The notes: generated by a model from the letters alone, not told the origin. Counted from the stretch's first letter, positions 33,644 through 43,240 are shown. The stretch: DNA of 64,000 nucleotides from Bacteroidota bacterium (GCA_018267915.1 JAFDXN010000062.1:83297-147296), one strand, 5' to 3'. Translations and numbers: made by a program.

Positions 33644-34735
33644 CTATACCATGTTCTTGAGTACGCTTACAATGCGCTCTGCCGCCTTGCCGTCCCACAT
33701 ATAGGGAATGTTGCCCTTTTTCCAGTTGCCGGCAAATAGCTTCTCCAGGGCAGGAAAGATTGCATCTGGGTTAGTGCCTATTAATTCATTGGTTCCCATA
33801 CTGCAGGTCTCGGGTCTTTCAGTGTTGTCCCTTAGGGTGATGCAGGGTACGTGCATTACAGTCGTTTCTTCCTGTATGCCGCCCGAGTCGGTGATCACCA
33901 CCTTCGAGTGTTGCACCAGGTAGTTGAATTGCAGGTAGCTCAATGGTTCGCTTACATGCAGGTTGTTCGCCCGTATACCGATGCCCTCAAGGGTCTTTGC
34001 TGTCCTGGGATGCACGGGAAAAATGATCGGCAGACCCCTCGACGCCTTGATTATGGCCACTAATATGCTCTTCAGGTCGCTCACATTGTCCACATTGTTA
34101 GGCCGGTGCAGCGTGAGCACGATATATTCGCCCGATTGCAATTTCAGCTTGTTCCAGAAAGGTGGCTGGTGAAACAGTGGGGCCTGCTTCAGCAGTGTGT
34201 CTATCATCGTGTTACCTACGAAAAAGATGCGCTCATCGGGTATGCCTGTTGCCCGTAGGTTATCGTTGGCTGTGTGTGTAGTAGTAAAAAAGTAGTCGGT
34301 TATCGAGTCGGTAACGATGCGGTTGATCTCCTCCGGCATATTCATATCATTACTCCGTATGCCCGCTTCCACATGTGCTACTTTGATATTCCCCATTTTT
34401 TTGGCGGTGATAGCACAGGCCATGGTCGATGTCACATCACCTACCACGATCACCAGGTCGGGTTTGGCCGAAAGAAGCACTTTCTCATAACGCATCATGA
34501 TGGTGGCTGTCTGTTCCGCCTGTGTGCCGCTGCCTGCCTCGAGGTTAATGGATGGTTTGGGAATGCCGAGTTGCTCGAAGAACGAGTCGCTCATATTCCT
34601 GTCGTAATGCTGACCGGTGTGCACGAGCCGGTACTTGATATTGGTCCCTCTCCTTTGCTCTTTTTGTATAGCCTCGATGATAGGGGCTATTTTCATGAAA
34701 TTCGGTCTCGCACCGGCAATGATATCAACCAGCAT
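33644..34735 (-). CDS. wecB: UDP-N-acetylglucosamine 2-epimerase (non-hydrolysing)
   Basis: Interconverts UDP-GlcNAc and UDP-ManNAc for envelope polysaccharide synthesis. The 363-residue GT-B fold protein shows GARPNFMK at the start, GQHYDRNMSD, the active-site HVEAGIRS with MPEE-NR-TD, and the C-terminal VITDSGGIQEE. It overlaps the heparinase-like gene upstream by 11 bases, so they are translationally coupled. Confidence 0.95.
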   Translation of the reverse strand: MLVDIIAGARPNFMKIAPIIEAIQKEQRRGTNIKYRLVHTGQHYDRNMSDSFFEQLGIPKPSINLEAGSGTQAEQTATIMMRYEKVLLSAKPDLVIVVGDVTSTMACAITAKKMGNIKVAHVEAGIRSNDMNMPEEINRIVTDSITDYFFTTTHTANDNLRATGIPDERIFFVGNTMIDTLLKQAPLFHQPPFWNKLKLQSGEYIVLTLHRPNNVDNVSDLKSILVAIIKASRGLPIIFPVHPRTAKTLEGIGIRANNLHVSEPLSYLQFNYLVQHSKVVITDSGGIQEETTVMHVPCITLRDNTERPETCSMGTNELIGTNPDAIFPALEKLFAGNWKKGNIPYMWDGKAAERIVSVLKNMV

Positions 34736-36320
34736 AGATTATCTGTTCTATTACCACCTTCACATGTTCTTTTACATGCGCCCGCAGGCATTGCGCATCT
34801 GCAAGCCGGTTGTAACCTTCGCAATATAGGTAATTATGCAAACCCATACTATAGCCCCCATCTATTGTGATACGTATATTACCTGCTGTAAACTGATTTC
34901 CGCCCACTGCCTTTAGGTATATGCCCGGATGAAAGTGTAACGACAGTATGGCATCTTGTCCTTTATAATTCAACAAGTGATCTTCTATTATTATTTTTTG
35001 GTTATCACAGCGCATATTACGCTGGTGCCTGATGCCCATGTTCCTGTAGCCGTCATGTTCAGCCTTGATTTGATGATCACTCTCCGACAATATCCGCGCC
35101 CAGGCGCGTTCACCCGTCCGAAATGCGGCCCACACATCCGATGAGTTTTGCCCATTAATGGTTATGGTATTGTGTGCCCCCGTTCCACGTTCTTCAGATC
35201 TTCGTTTGCCGCGCTCATAGGTTGATATCCCGGTATCTACGATGAAAGGTTGTCCATCCACTTGAAGACAGAAGCTCAGTGTGTCAGCATGGGCGTGGCC
35301 AGCCTGGTAGCTAGGCAGCAGGTTCCCCACGTCCGCTACCATTTCGAAAGCGCCTGCTTCAAGTTTGCGATATCCACTTTCCCGCAGCTTAACTTTTGGA
35401 ATTGTTAAGCCGAGTTTAGCGGCATAATCAAATAAAAAAGGCACATTGGGGGCTACATCATTAGCCGAATCGCCAAACATCGCATAACTGCCGTCCTTAT
35501 AGCAAAACGCATTCAGCCACCCGCACATCAGCGCGGCCTTCTTGCGCATCACTTGCGGCAAACCGTCGTTGCGATACCGGTCTGAATTTTCCGCCAGCAT
35601 AATACAATCCATTAGGTGCTGCAGCAAAATGCATTGATACATAGGGCTTTGTTCGCAATATCCGCCGTCAGGCAATATCTGCTCCTCCAACTGCTTCATC
35701 ACGATCGAATATCCTGTTTTGTAAAACCGGTCTTCCTCAAAATAATGCCCAGCAAATAATAGCGATAGGCCGTTCTCCAGCAAGTGGTTGGCTTGCAATT
35801 GATATTCAGGAAAAGCAGCAAGGTGATGGTAATGTTTATACAGGCAATTGTTCAATATACTTTCCTGGATACCATGTTGGCTCATGAATTTGATCCATGC
35901 CATACCCCGCAGCGAAATAGGGTAGGGCTCCGCTCCATCCTGCAGCCGGTCAAAATTTTCGGCGTAATCCAGCATCGTACTCAATCTGCTTTCCACTGTC
36001 AGGCTTTCATCCTCCAGCCACTCGAAGTAGTTTAGGTTGTATGTCCACAGTTTACCGTATGCTGCATAGTTCCAATCGATCCTATCACCGAAGGAATGTT
36101 CGATGTTAAGGAGACTGAACATATTGCCTGCTTCCCGGTATTTATGATTTGCTAACCTCGTTGGAAATGGTATTTCAGGAAACTTCCCGGCGGCTTCCAA
36201 GGCTGCCTTAGGTACGCCCGGGTACTTATAGAATTTTGCTTTCAGCTTATAATAAAGCCTGTAGTACACCTGCTCAAAGCGCAGGTACTTCACAGTATGG
36301 TACAGGCGCAAAATATCCAT
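34725..36320 (-). CDS. Heparinase II/III-like alginate lyase family protein
   Basis: A 531-residue protein: an alpha-toroid N-terminal half (about residues 90-320, with the WTYNLNYFEWL motif) and a C-terminal heparinase II/III beta-domain with HAHADTLSFCLQVDGQPF carrying the catalytic His region and FHPGIYL. No signal peptide is visible. In clusters with WecA/WecB enzymes such proteins are thought to act on the polysaccharide being built or remodelled. It shares one base with meaB (TAATG), and overlaps wecB. Confidence 0.88.
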   Translation of the reverse strand: MDILRLYHTVKYLRFEQVYYRLYYKLKAKFYKYPGVPKAALEAAGKFPEIPFPTRLANHKYREAGNMFSLLNIEHSFGDRIDWNYAAYGKLWTYNLNYFEWLEDESLTVESRLSTMLDYAENFDRLQDGAEPYPISLRGMAWIKFMSQHGIQESILNNCLYKHYHHLAAFPEYQLQANHLLENGLSLLFAGHYFEEDRFYKTGYSIVMKQLEEQILPDGGYCEQSPMYQCILLQHLMDCIMLAENSDRYRNDGLPQVMRKKAALMCGWLNAFCYKDGSYAMFGDSANDVAPNVPFLFDYAAKLGLTIPKVKLRESGYRKLEAGAFEMVADVGNLLPSYQAGHAHADTLSFCLQVDGQPFIVDTGISTYERGKRRSEERGTGAHNTITINGQNSSDVWAAFRTGERAWARILSESDHQIKAEHDGYRNMGIRHQRNMRCDNQKIIIEDHLLNYKGQDAILSLHFHPGIYLKAVGGNQFTAGNIRITIDGGYSMGLHNYLYCEGYNRLADAQCLRAHVKEHVKVVIEQIIYAG

Positions 36321-37243
36321 TAGCGATTTTGTTCTTCAAATGCTTTGGTAAAGGTGTAGAGGTTAAAGTCCGGCTCATTCATCGCCGCTGCAAGCGTTTC
36401 CTTCAGTTTGGTCTTGTCAGTGCTTTTCATCCTGCTCGCCTGCATTAACTGCCAGCTTTTATCAACCAGCAAATGCAGCCTTTTCTCCGGACTATTATTT
36501 TGCCCTGCTAAGAAGGTATCTATAGCCGCTGCCAGCTCGTCGATGCCTTTTTGCTCGGTGGCCACTGTTTTTACTACGGCAGTCTCTTCAGCGCCATCTG
36601 CCCGTTCATGCACCAGTATCTTCAGGTTGCGGTACATAGTTTCAGCGGCCTCCCTGTCCGCCTTGTTCACTACGAAGATGTTGGCGATCTCCATAATGCC
36701 TGCCTTCATTGCCTGTACAGCATCGCCTGCCTCCGGCACTAATGCAACTACAGTGCAGTCGGCCAGCCCGGCTATCTCTACTTCGCTTTGGCCCACACCT
36801 ACTGTTTCTATTAAAATATAGTCAAATCGCGCATTCTTCACCAGGTCGGTGATCTCGATGATCTTCGGATTCAGCCCCCCCAGTGCACCCCGGGTAGCCA
36901 GCGATCGGATGAACACATTTGGATGATTGTAAAAATCGCTCATGCGTATCCTGTCGCCGAGTATCGCGCCATAATTAAATGGCGATGAAGGATCTACAGC
37001 TATTACCGCAACTTTTTTGTTGGCCCTTACCCAGTGGTGCAGCAGTGCATTTACCAATGTGCTCTTACCAGCCCCCGGCGGACCCGTAATGCCCACCACC
37101 TGTGCCTTTTGCGTGTGCTCCAGCAGCATCAGCAGCTTCTCATATCCCGGCAGGTTGTTCTCAACTAGGGTTATAGCTTTTGCCAGCGAACGATAGTCGC
37201 CGGTCTTTACTCCCTCCATTAGCTGATTAATGTTGTCCTGCAC
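36320..37243 (-). CDS. meaB: Methylmalonyl-CoA mutase-associated GTPase MeaB
   Basis: G3E-family P-loop GTPase that guards and reactivates B12-dependent methylmalonyl-CoA mutase. Walker A is GPPGAGKSTLVNAL, switch region ETVGVGQSEVEIA, and guanine motif NKADRE. The start taken is a GTG at 37243, placing the family's N-terminal helix (NINQLMEGVKTGDYRSLAKA) fully inside; the ATG at 37219 is the alternative. The longer frame beyond it lies antisense to the divergent gene. Mutase subunits are not in the window. Confidence 0.9.
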   Translation of the reverse strand: MQDNINQLMEGVKTGDYRSLAKAITLVENNLPGYEKLLMLLEHTQKAQVVGITGPPGAGKSTLVNALLHHWVRANKKVAVIAVDPSSPFNYGAILGDRIRMSDFYNHPNVFIRSLATRGALGGLNPKIIEITDLVKNARFDYILIETVGVGQSEVEIAGLADCTVVALVPEAGDAVQAMKAGIMEIANIFVVNKADREAAETMYRNLKILVHERADGAEETAVVKTVATEQKGIDELAAAIDTFLAGQNNSPEKRLHLLVDKSWQLMQASRMKSTDKTKLKETLAAAMNEPDFNLYTFTKAFEEQNR

Positions 37244-37289
37244 TAAAAAATGTTTATGTTCGTTATTGAATTGTAACTCCCCGCTGCGC

Positions 37290-38534
37290 GTGAACAAAAA
37301 TAGTGTTCTAAATAATAAAGTCTTCTCCAAATCAAATATTGCGGTTTTCCTCGCTTTTGCCATGCTGGTCGGCTTTCTTTTGTCCCGTGCCATCCTTTCA
37401 ATGGCCATGATCGCATTTGTGGTCAATGCCGTCCGCGACGTGCATCCGCGCTACTGGTTCAGGCAAAAATGGTGGTGGCTGGGTTTGCTCTGGGTAGCTG
37501 CATACGGCTTGTCCTACTTTTGGAGTCACGATAAGATAGCGTGGTCCGAGCGGTTCCAGGTTAAACTGCCAATCCTCCTGTTCCCCTTCGCATTCGCCTT
37601 TATGCCAAAACTCAGCAGTAAGCAATTGCAATGGTTTACTGTTGCCACGGCTGCTTTGTTCCTCGGTGGTGCCTGCTACAGCGTTTACCCCCTCATAGGT
37701 CACGTCGGTCACTATGTCGATCAATATGCAGTCTCCCACCTGCTGCCAACTCCCGCCGAGGACGACCACATACTGTTTAGTCTCTCAGTTACGCTTTTTA
37801 TCGTCTGGTGTGTTTACATCTTTCCCTATTTGAGCAAAGGCTTCGCTCGCTGGTTTGTTGGCATCACCGCTGCCCTCTTAAGTGTCTATCTACACATACT
37901 TGCAGCCCGTACCGGCCTCTTTCTCTGGTATGTTTTTGTGCTGTTCTGGGCGGTTTATATGGCCGTTCGTAAAAATAAATGGGTAGGTATCGGCATCATA
38001 ACAGCACTTATAGTATTCTGCGCACTGGCTATCACCTATATCCCAACTTTCAGGATGCGTATAGGCTATATGAGCTATATGATGGTCGTCTACAAACAGG
38101 GCGAAATGTCTGCTGACTACAGCGACATGGGCCGCTGGATATCATACGACCTCGCTATCAAGGCCATCAGGCAGCACCCATGGGCGGGGGTAGGGGCCGG
38201 CGATATGATGGATACCATGCGGGCCGGCTACGCGCGCTACTATCCCGGTACCAAAGAGGAGCAGGTGCTCCTCCCACATAACCAATTTCTCACCGTTTCC
38301 CTCGCTTGCGGCATTCCTGTTGCCTTTTTGTTTGCGCTTTGGGTCTTTACCCCACTCACATGGCTCCGGCGCCACCGGGGCAGTTTCTTTTTCTTCATGG
38401 CCTGGCTCATCCTTTTTGTCCAGTCCCTTGTCGACCCGGTTTTAGAGGTGCAATACGGCGTGTTCGTATATTTGTTCTTCCTGCTCTGGCAGGGGCACGA
38501 TTATATTGAACGACCAGCCCTTAAGGCAACGTAA
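37290..38534 (+). CDS. O-antigen ligase (Wzy_C) family membrane protein
   Basis: A polytopic protein with about ten membrane helices and the Wzy_C ligase/polymerase region in a large loop (residues about 270-320: RWISYDLAIKAIRQHPWAGVGAGDMMDTM), where the conserved Arg and Gly-rich stretch and a later LLPHNQFLTVSL (His) are seen. It may ligate or polymerise an envelope glycan, fitting the neighbouring WecA/WecB genes. The start is uncertain: the GTG at 37290 avoids a cysteine-rich lead-in from the ATG at 37230 and reduces overlap with meaB; an ATG at 37362 falls inside the first helix. Confidence 0.85.
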   Translation: MNKNSVLNNKVFSKSNIAVFLAFAMLVGFLLSRAILSMAMIAFVVNAVRDVHPRYWFRQKWWWLGLLWVAAYGLSYFWSHDKIAWSERFQVKLPILLFPFAFAFMPKLSSKQLQWFTVATAALFLGGACYSVYPLIGHVGHYVDQYAVSHLLPTPAEDDHILFSLSVTLFIVWCVYIFPYLSKGFARWFVGITAALLSVYLHILAARTGLFLWYVFVLFWAVYMAVRKNKWVGIGIITALIVFCALAITYIPTFRMRIGYMSYMMVVYKQGEMSADYSDMGRWISYDLAIKAIRQHPWAGVGAGDMMDTMRAGYARYYPGTKEEQVLLPHNQFLTVSLACGIPVAFLFALWVFTPLTWLRRHRGSFFFFMAWLILFVQSLVDPVLEVQYGVFVYLFFLLWQGHDYIERPALKAT

Positions 38535-38549
38535 ATATTCAAGACTGTA

Positions 38550-39194
38550 ATGACCAACTTTGTTCCCATATTTCCCCTCGAGATAGTGGTGTTCCCCGGC
38601 GAACCCCTTAACCTCCACATCTTTGAGCCCCAATACAAACAGCTTATCCGCGAGTGTATCGAGAGCAAAAAGCCCTTCGGCATACCCTCCGTATTCGACA
38701 AAAAGATCGGCGAGTTGGGCACACTCATGGAAATAGTGGAAGTGGTAAAAGAATACGAAACAGGTGAGCTCGATATCCGCACCCGTGGTCTCAGTGTCTT
38801 CCGCATTCTCGAGGTTATCAAAGAGATCCCCGACAAGCTGTACCATGGTGCCATTGTCAACTATCCTGAAAACACCATGGAGCCCGGCGATACCAATATC
38901 TCCAACCTGATTCTCTCAGAGGTGAAACGCATGTATAACCTTCTAAACGTACAGGGCAAATTCCCCGAAGGGCCCGATGCCGTCATCTCTTACAGCATAG
39001 GCCATTTTGTAGGCCTCACCAAAGAGCAGGAGTACGAGATGCTGGGCATCTTCACAGAGATACAGCGCCTCGAATACCTGCGCCGCCACCTCAACACCAT
39101 CCTCCCGGTAGTGCAGGAGCTGGAAGAGATCAAAGCCCGCGTACAGCGCAACGGCCACTTCCGCGACCTCTCCATCGAAGGCCTCGAACTATAG
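38550..39194 (+). CDS. LON peptidase substrate-binding domain protein
   Basis: A 214-residue stand-alone Lon N-domain. It opens VPIFPLEIVVFPGEPLNLHIFEP, the usual start of this fold, and continues with the ESKKPFGIP and YETGELDIRTRGLSVFRI strands; the C-terminal third is helical. No ATPase or protease domain follows. It lies 15 bases behind the O-antigen ligase gene. These proteins probably bind misfolded substrates; a partner is unknown. Confidence 0.9.
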   Translation: MTNFVPIFPLEIVVFPGEPLNLHIFEPQYKQLIRECIESKKPFGIPSVFDKKIGELGTLMEIVEVVKEYETGELDIRTRGLSVFRILEVIKEIPDKLYHGAIVNYPENTMEPGDTNISNLILSEVKRMYNLLNVQGKFPEGPDAVISYSIGHFVGLTKEQEYEMLGIFTEIQRLEYLRRHLNTILPVVQELEEIKARVQRNGHFRDLSIEGLEL

Positions 39195-39201
39195 TCTCTC
39201 C

Positions 39202-39356
39202 GTCCTTGCGAGGAGTGTACAGCCTTGTGGGCGGCCACGACGAAGCAATCTCGTCATAACATCGGACCTATTACTCATTTAGGGGCAGCTCCTAACCATT
39301 GACAGCCAACAATTACCCAATTAACCCAATCAACTTATTCAACTTAATCAACCCCG
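39202..39356 (+). repeat. Dispersed repeat copy plus degenerate TTGATTGGG-type tract
   Basis: In the gap between the LON-domain gene and coaX, 39202-39258 is a diverged copy of the repeat that forms the array at 42134-43197 (GTCCTTGCGAGGAG ... CAATCTCGTC). At 39311-39356 there is a degenerate tract of CAA/CCCAATT units. Nothing else is seen before coaX. Confidence 0.7.
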
Positions 39357-39419
39357 CAACTAACTACTATTCCCCATTTTTATTATATTGGCAGTCCTTA
39401 CCAAAAAAATTACCCGTAT

Positions 39420-40163
39420 ATGTCAATGAACATTGTTATCGACTGGGGCAATAGCCGCGTGAAGGCTGCCGTTTTTAGTGACGATAAATTGATCGAGACC
39501 AAAATATTCCCAGAAGAGGATATCATCACCTCGCTCTCCTTTTACATACAGGATCATAAGATCACCAATGGCATCCTCGCTTCCGTGGCCATGCATCCGC
39601 CCGGCCTCGAATCAATGTTGCAGACCAACCTTCGACATTTCGTGAAGCTGGACATGAATACCCGCCTTCCCATCATCAATGCATACACATCGCCCGACAC
39701 ACTGGGCATGGACCGCCTGCCACTGGCAGTAGCAGCCCACATGATGAATCCCGACAAAAACAACCTCGTTATCAGCTGCGGCACATGTATAACATATAAT
39801 TTTATACAGAAAAACCGCACCTTCCGCGGCGGTGCCATATCTCCCGGTTTGCACATGCGCCTGCAGGCCATGCACCAGTTCACCGAGAAGCTGCCACAGG
39901 TAAAGATGGAGGGCGATCTCCTGCTCCTGGGCTACGATACAGCCACTTGTATGCGCTCAGGCGCCGTTTACGGAATGGCCTCCGAGATCGATGGCATGGT
40001 AGCTAATTTCTCCGATCAATACCCCGATTTTAACGCCATTTTAACCGGGGGTGATGCAGCCTATTTTGAAAGCAGGCTCAAAACAAGGATATTTGCGGAC
40101 CCTTATCTGTCGCTGAGGGGTCTAAATCTAATTTTAAAACATAATGTGCCAACTACACGCTAA
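39420..40163 (+). CDS. coaX: Type III pantothenate kinase
   Basis: Phosphorylates pantothenate, first step of coenzyme A synthesis. The 247-residue ASKHA-fold enzyme begins NIVIDWGNSRVKAAVF (phosphate-binding motif), with the pantothenate-site GMDRLPLAVAA near residue 100 and the SCGTCITYNF motif near residue 120, then GGAISPGLHMRLQAMH. Length is typical. Its 3' end overlaps the next gene by 20 bases. Confidence 0.95.
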   Translation: MSMNIVIDWGNSRVKAAVFSDDKLIETKIFPEEDIITSLSFYIQDHKITNGILASVAMHPPGLESMLQTNLRHFVKLDMNTRLPIINAYTSPDTLGMDRLPLAVAAHMMNPDKNNLVISCGTCITYNFIQKNRTFRGGAISPGLHMRLQAMHQFTEKLPQVKMEGDLLLLGYDTATCMRSGAVYGMASEIDGMVANFSDQYPDFNAILTGGDAAYFESRLKTRIFADPYLSLRGLNLILKHNVPTTR

Positions 40164-41439
40164 GCACTTTTTACTACCCATATTATTTGTTTTTTCTACT
40201 GCTGAGCTCTTCGCTCAAACCAGTTCGGTAAGCAACCCTACATCCAACCGCAAGAACGAGCCCTACTCGCGCTATGGCATAGGTGAAGAAATGAACGCCA
40301 ATAATACCCCCATCAAAGCGGAGGGTAATATCAGTTCGGCCTTCTCTAACGCCTTTATGGTCAATGCCGACAACCCGGCATCATACGCCAACCTGTTGCT
40401 CACTACCTACGAGGGCGGCATGACAGGGCAGACATCTTCGGTTTCCGCCAACGGCACATCCAACCGCACAGGTATGGCCACCTTGTCTTACCTCACCATT
40501 GGTATACCCGCGGGTAAGCACCTCGGCTTTGCCTTAGGTATGCGTCCCATGTCGCATGTGTATTACCACCTCAACGATACCGTAGGCACCCCCGACATCG
40601 GCAAGAGCGTGCATACCTACTATGGCGATGGCGCGCTCAACAACGCCTTCGTTGGTGTATCGGGCAAGGTAAGCGGCTTCAGCATCGGCGCCAATATCGG
40701 CTATACCTTCGGTACCATTCGCAACACCAGCGTGTTCGCGGGCATCGACACCACACATACCATCAACTCCGACTTCTCCCACTTCACCCGCGTTGGCGGC
40801 ATCTACTGGAAGGCAGGTGCGCAGTGGGGCGGTAAGCTCGATAGCAACCTCTACCTCAGGGTTGGTGCTACCTTCACCCTCAGCCAGAACCTCCGCGCCT
40901 TCCGCGACGAGTACGATGTACTCTACATGAGCCTCGGCGGCTCGCTGCTGGAAGACACTGCCTATTCTTCGCTCAACACCCGCGGCTCTTACAAGCTGCC
41001 CATGGCATACAGCGCAGGCGCCATCCTCACAGGCAGGGACAAGTGGAGCGTAGGCCTCGACTTCTCTTCCGTGCAGTGGAGTGGCTTCCGCAACTTCGGC
41101 CAGCCCGATTCGGTACAGAATACCTGGAAGATCGCAGCCGGCGGCGAATACACGCCCAACCCCCAGGCGATACACAACTACCTGCAGCGCCTCACCTACC
41201 GTTTAGGCTTTTACTACGGCAAAGACCGCGTGTATCTTAAGAACACAGATCTCAACTACTATGCGCTCACCTTTGGCTTCAGCATGCCGTTCAAGCGCTT
41301 TAGCGATCGCGTGCACACAGCCTTCGAGATAGGCAAGCGCGGCACCGAGGCCAACGGCCTCGTGAAGGAAAACTTCTTCAAGCTCTCCCTCGGCATATCG
41401 CTCAACGACCGCTGGTTCATCAAGCGCCATTATGAATAA
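40144..41439 (+). CDS. Outer-membrane beta-barrel protein, FadL/PorV-like
   Basis: A 431-residue exported protein with signal peptide (FLLPILFVFSTAELFA) and a repetitive strand-rich body with alternating aromatic residues and short turns (YSRYGIGEE, GMATLSYLTIGIPAGKHLGFALGM), ending in an aromatic terminal strand. It looks like an outer-membrane barrel of the OMPP1/PorV kind. Between coaX and lptC in Bacteroidota there is commonly such a gene. It overlaps both neighbours, so the three form one operon. Function not known. Confidence 0.75.
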   Translation: MCQLHAKHFLLPILFVFSTAELFAQTSSVSNPTSNRKNEPYSRYGIGEEMNANNTPIKAEGNISSAFSNAFMVNADNPASYANLLLTTYEGGMTGQTSSVSANGTSNRTGMATLSYLTIGIPAGKHLGFALGMRPMSHVYYHLNDTVGTPDIGKSVHTYYGDGALNNAFVGVSGKVSGFSIGANIGYTFGTIRNTSVFAGIDTTHTINSDFSHFTRVGGIYWKAGAQWGGKLDSNLYLRVGATFTLSQNLRAFRDEYDVLYMSLGGSLLEDTAYSSLNTRGSYKLPMAYSAGAILTGRDKWSVGLDFSSVQWSGFRNFGQPDSVQNTWKIAAGGEYTPNPQAIHNYLQRLTYRLGFYYGKDRVYLKNTDLNYYALTFGFSMPFKRFSDRVHTAFEIGKRGTEANGLVKENFFKLSLGISLNDRWFIKRHYE

Positions 41440-42025
41440 GCGGCATGGCACATACCATATTTTGCATCATGCCCGGATACTCATTCCGGGCCTTTTGTTA
41501 GGTATAGCTGCCTGCCACAACGACCCCAAAGAGATCGCCTCCCTCACCGAGGCCCGCACCGCCTACCAACTCGATAAGGCCGACGATGTCACCCTCATAT
41601 ACAGCGAGCATGGCCACGTAAAGGCAAAGGTCTTCGCCAAACAATACATCAGCAACGACGCCGCCAAACCGCCCTATATGGACATGAAGAACGGCATCAA
41701 GGCCGAGGTGTACGACGACAGCATGCACGTCGAAAGCACCCTCACCGCCAACTATGCCCGCTACTACGTGAAGCAGGGCAACTTCCTCATCCGCGATAAC
41801 ATTGTAGTGGTGAACAAGAAAGGGGAGACCCTCAATACCGAAGAGCTGGTCTGGAACCAGCAGGTGCAGAAGTTCTACACCGAAAAGTTCGTTAAGATCA
41901 GCACACCCACCCTCGTCATGTACGGCGACGGCCTCGAAGCCAACCAGGACTTCACCTGGTACCGCATCACCAACCAGAAGGGCACCATGCTCGTCAACAA
42001 ATCCGAAGTCCCCTCCGGGAACTAG
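41432..42025 (+). CDS. lptC: LPS export ABC transporter periplasmic protein LptC
   Basis: Periplasmic component of the lipopolysaccharide transport bridge. Signal/lipobox reads LLLGIAACHNDPKE; the OstA/LptC jellyroll follows with strands LIYSEHGHVKAKVFAKQYI, then GIKAEVYDDS, LTANYARYY, FLIRDNIVVVNKKGETLNTEEL. The N-terminus is slightly long for LptC because of the charged start. Overlaps the preceding gene by 8 bases. Confidence 0.88.
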   Translation: MNKRHGTYHILHHARILIPGLLLGIAACHNDPKEIASLTEARTAYQLDKADDVTLIYSEHGHVKAKVFAKQYISNDAAKPPYMDMKNGIKAEVYDDSMHVESTLTANYARYYVKQGNFLIRDNIVVVNKKGETLNTEELVWNQQVQKFYTEKFVKISTPTLVMYGDGLEANQDFTWYRITNQKGTMLVNKSEVPSGN

Positions 42026-42133
42026 TGGCAGTTGGCAGTGGCAGTGTGCAGCAGCAATTAACAGAAGAAGCATAGCTGTCACCCTGAGCCGTGTCGAAGG
42101 GCGACAAGCGCGTGGGCCAAAAGCTCCCCTCAC

Positions 42134-42540
42134 GTCATTGCGAGGAGTATCGCCAAGCCCCTGTGCGCCAGCTACGACGTGGCAACCTCGTCAAAACACA
42201 AAAAAAACCCAAACACACCCGTCATTGCGAGGAGTAAAGCCCAGCCCCTGTGCGCCAGCTACGACGTGGCAACCTCGTCAAAACACCAAAAAAAATCCCG
42301 TCATTGCGAGGAGTAAAGCCCAGCCCCTGTGCGCCAGCTACGACGTGGCAACCTCGTCACAACACAACACACTCGCGTCATTGCCCCACACCCGTCATTG
42401 CGAGGAGTAAAGCCCAGCCCCCTGTGCGCCAGCTACGACGTGGCAACCTCGTCAAAACACCAAAAAAAATCCCGTCATTGCGAGGAGTAAAGCCCAGCCC
42501 CCTGTGCGCCAGCTACGACGTGGCAACCTCGTCATAACAC
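42134..42540 (+). repeat. Tandem array of ~80-bp repeats, left half (5 units)
   Basis: Five direct copies start at 42134, 42221, 42300, 42394 and 42474 (plus a fragment at 42376). Each unit begins GTCATTGCGAGGAG, runs about 65 bases and ends GGCAACCTCGTC, with a short A-rich linker to the next. Within a unit CGAGG near the start can pair with CCTCG near the end. Copies are nearly identical. The five frames open across it are repeat sequence, not genes. The same repeat is found singly elsewhere in the window. Confidence 0.9.
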
Positions 42541-42551
42541 CGAAAAAACAA

Positions 42552-42854
42552 TCACCAACCCTTCATCAACTCCTCATACAGGTCCTTCCATCCAGGGTTC
42601 ATCCCATCCACCAAAGCCTCCTTCTTCCGCCGGTTAGTAGCCTTAATCCGCTTCTCTTCAGCGATAGCCTCTTCAATACGTTCAAAGTTGGCATAATAAA
42701 TAAGCATCGTGCAATTATACCTGGCCGTAAAGCTGTCGGGATGGATCTTAAGCCTATGTTCAGAAATGCGCTTGATAAGATCAGAGGTAACGCCCGTATA
42801 CAACATCCGGCGATTAGCGTTAGTAAGAATATAAACAGAACCTCCCCTTTGCAT
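42552..42854 (-). CDS. GIY-YIG nuclease family protein inside the repeat array
   Basis: A 100-residue GIY-YIG endonuclease domain protein. The first motif is SVYILTN, the second MLYTGVTS, the Arg is in DLIKRISEH, and the Glu is in ERIEEAIAEEKRIK. It belongs to the URI-type group of small single-domain members that are common in Bacteroidota. It lies precisely between the two halves of the ~80-bp repeat array, oriented opposite to the repeats' reading direction. It is not a close copy of the GIY-YIG gene at 27411. Confidence 0.85.
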   Translation of the reverse strand: MQRGGSVYILTNANRRMLYTGVTSDLIKRISEHRLKIHPDSFTARYNCTMLIYYANFERIEEAIAEEKRIKATNRRKKEALVDGMNPGWKDLYEELMKGW

Positions 42855-42900
42855 AAACTGAATAATAGTTCGCTAAAAAAATCCGTCATTGCTTTCTCAC

Positions 42901-43196
42901 GTCATTGCGAGGAGTAAAGCCCAGCCCCTGTGCGACCAGCTACGACGTGGCAACCTCGTCACAACAAAAAAGCGTCATTGCGAGGAGTAAAGCCCAGCCC
43001 CCTGTGCGCCAGCTACGACGTGGCAACCTCGTCAAAACACCAAAAAAAATCCCGTCATTGCGAGGAGTAAAGCCCAGCCCCCTATGCGCCAGCTACGATG
43101 TGGCAACCTCGTCACAACACCAGGCAACCCGTATCATAACAAGATTGCCACGTCGCCCCACCGCACAAAACCCACCCGTGCTCCTCGCAAAGACGA
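42901..43196 (+). repeat. Tandem array of ~80-bp repeats, right half (3 direct, 1 inverted)
   Basis: Direct copies start at 42901, 42974 and 43054; a fragment lies at 42883. A diverged copy in the inverted direction fills 43141-43196. Unit features are as in the left half. The array ends just before the DNA alkylation repair gene. Confidence 0.88.
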
Positions 43197-43240
43197 AAAA
43201 GAACCCGCTCTCCACACTCACTCCCACACTCACACTCACC

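Noticed and set aside
42134..43196. CRISPR array
   Set aside because: The repeat is about 65 bases with only 10-20 base A-rich linkers that are nearly the same from unit to unit; there are no unique spacers and no cas genes.
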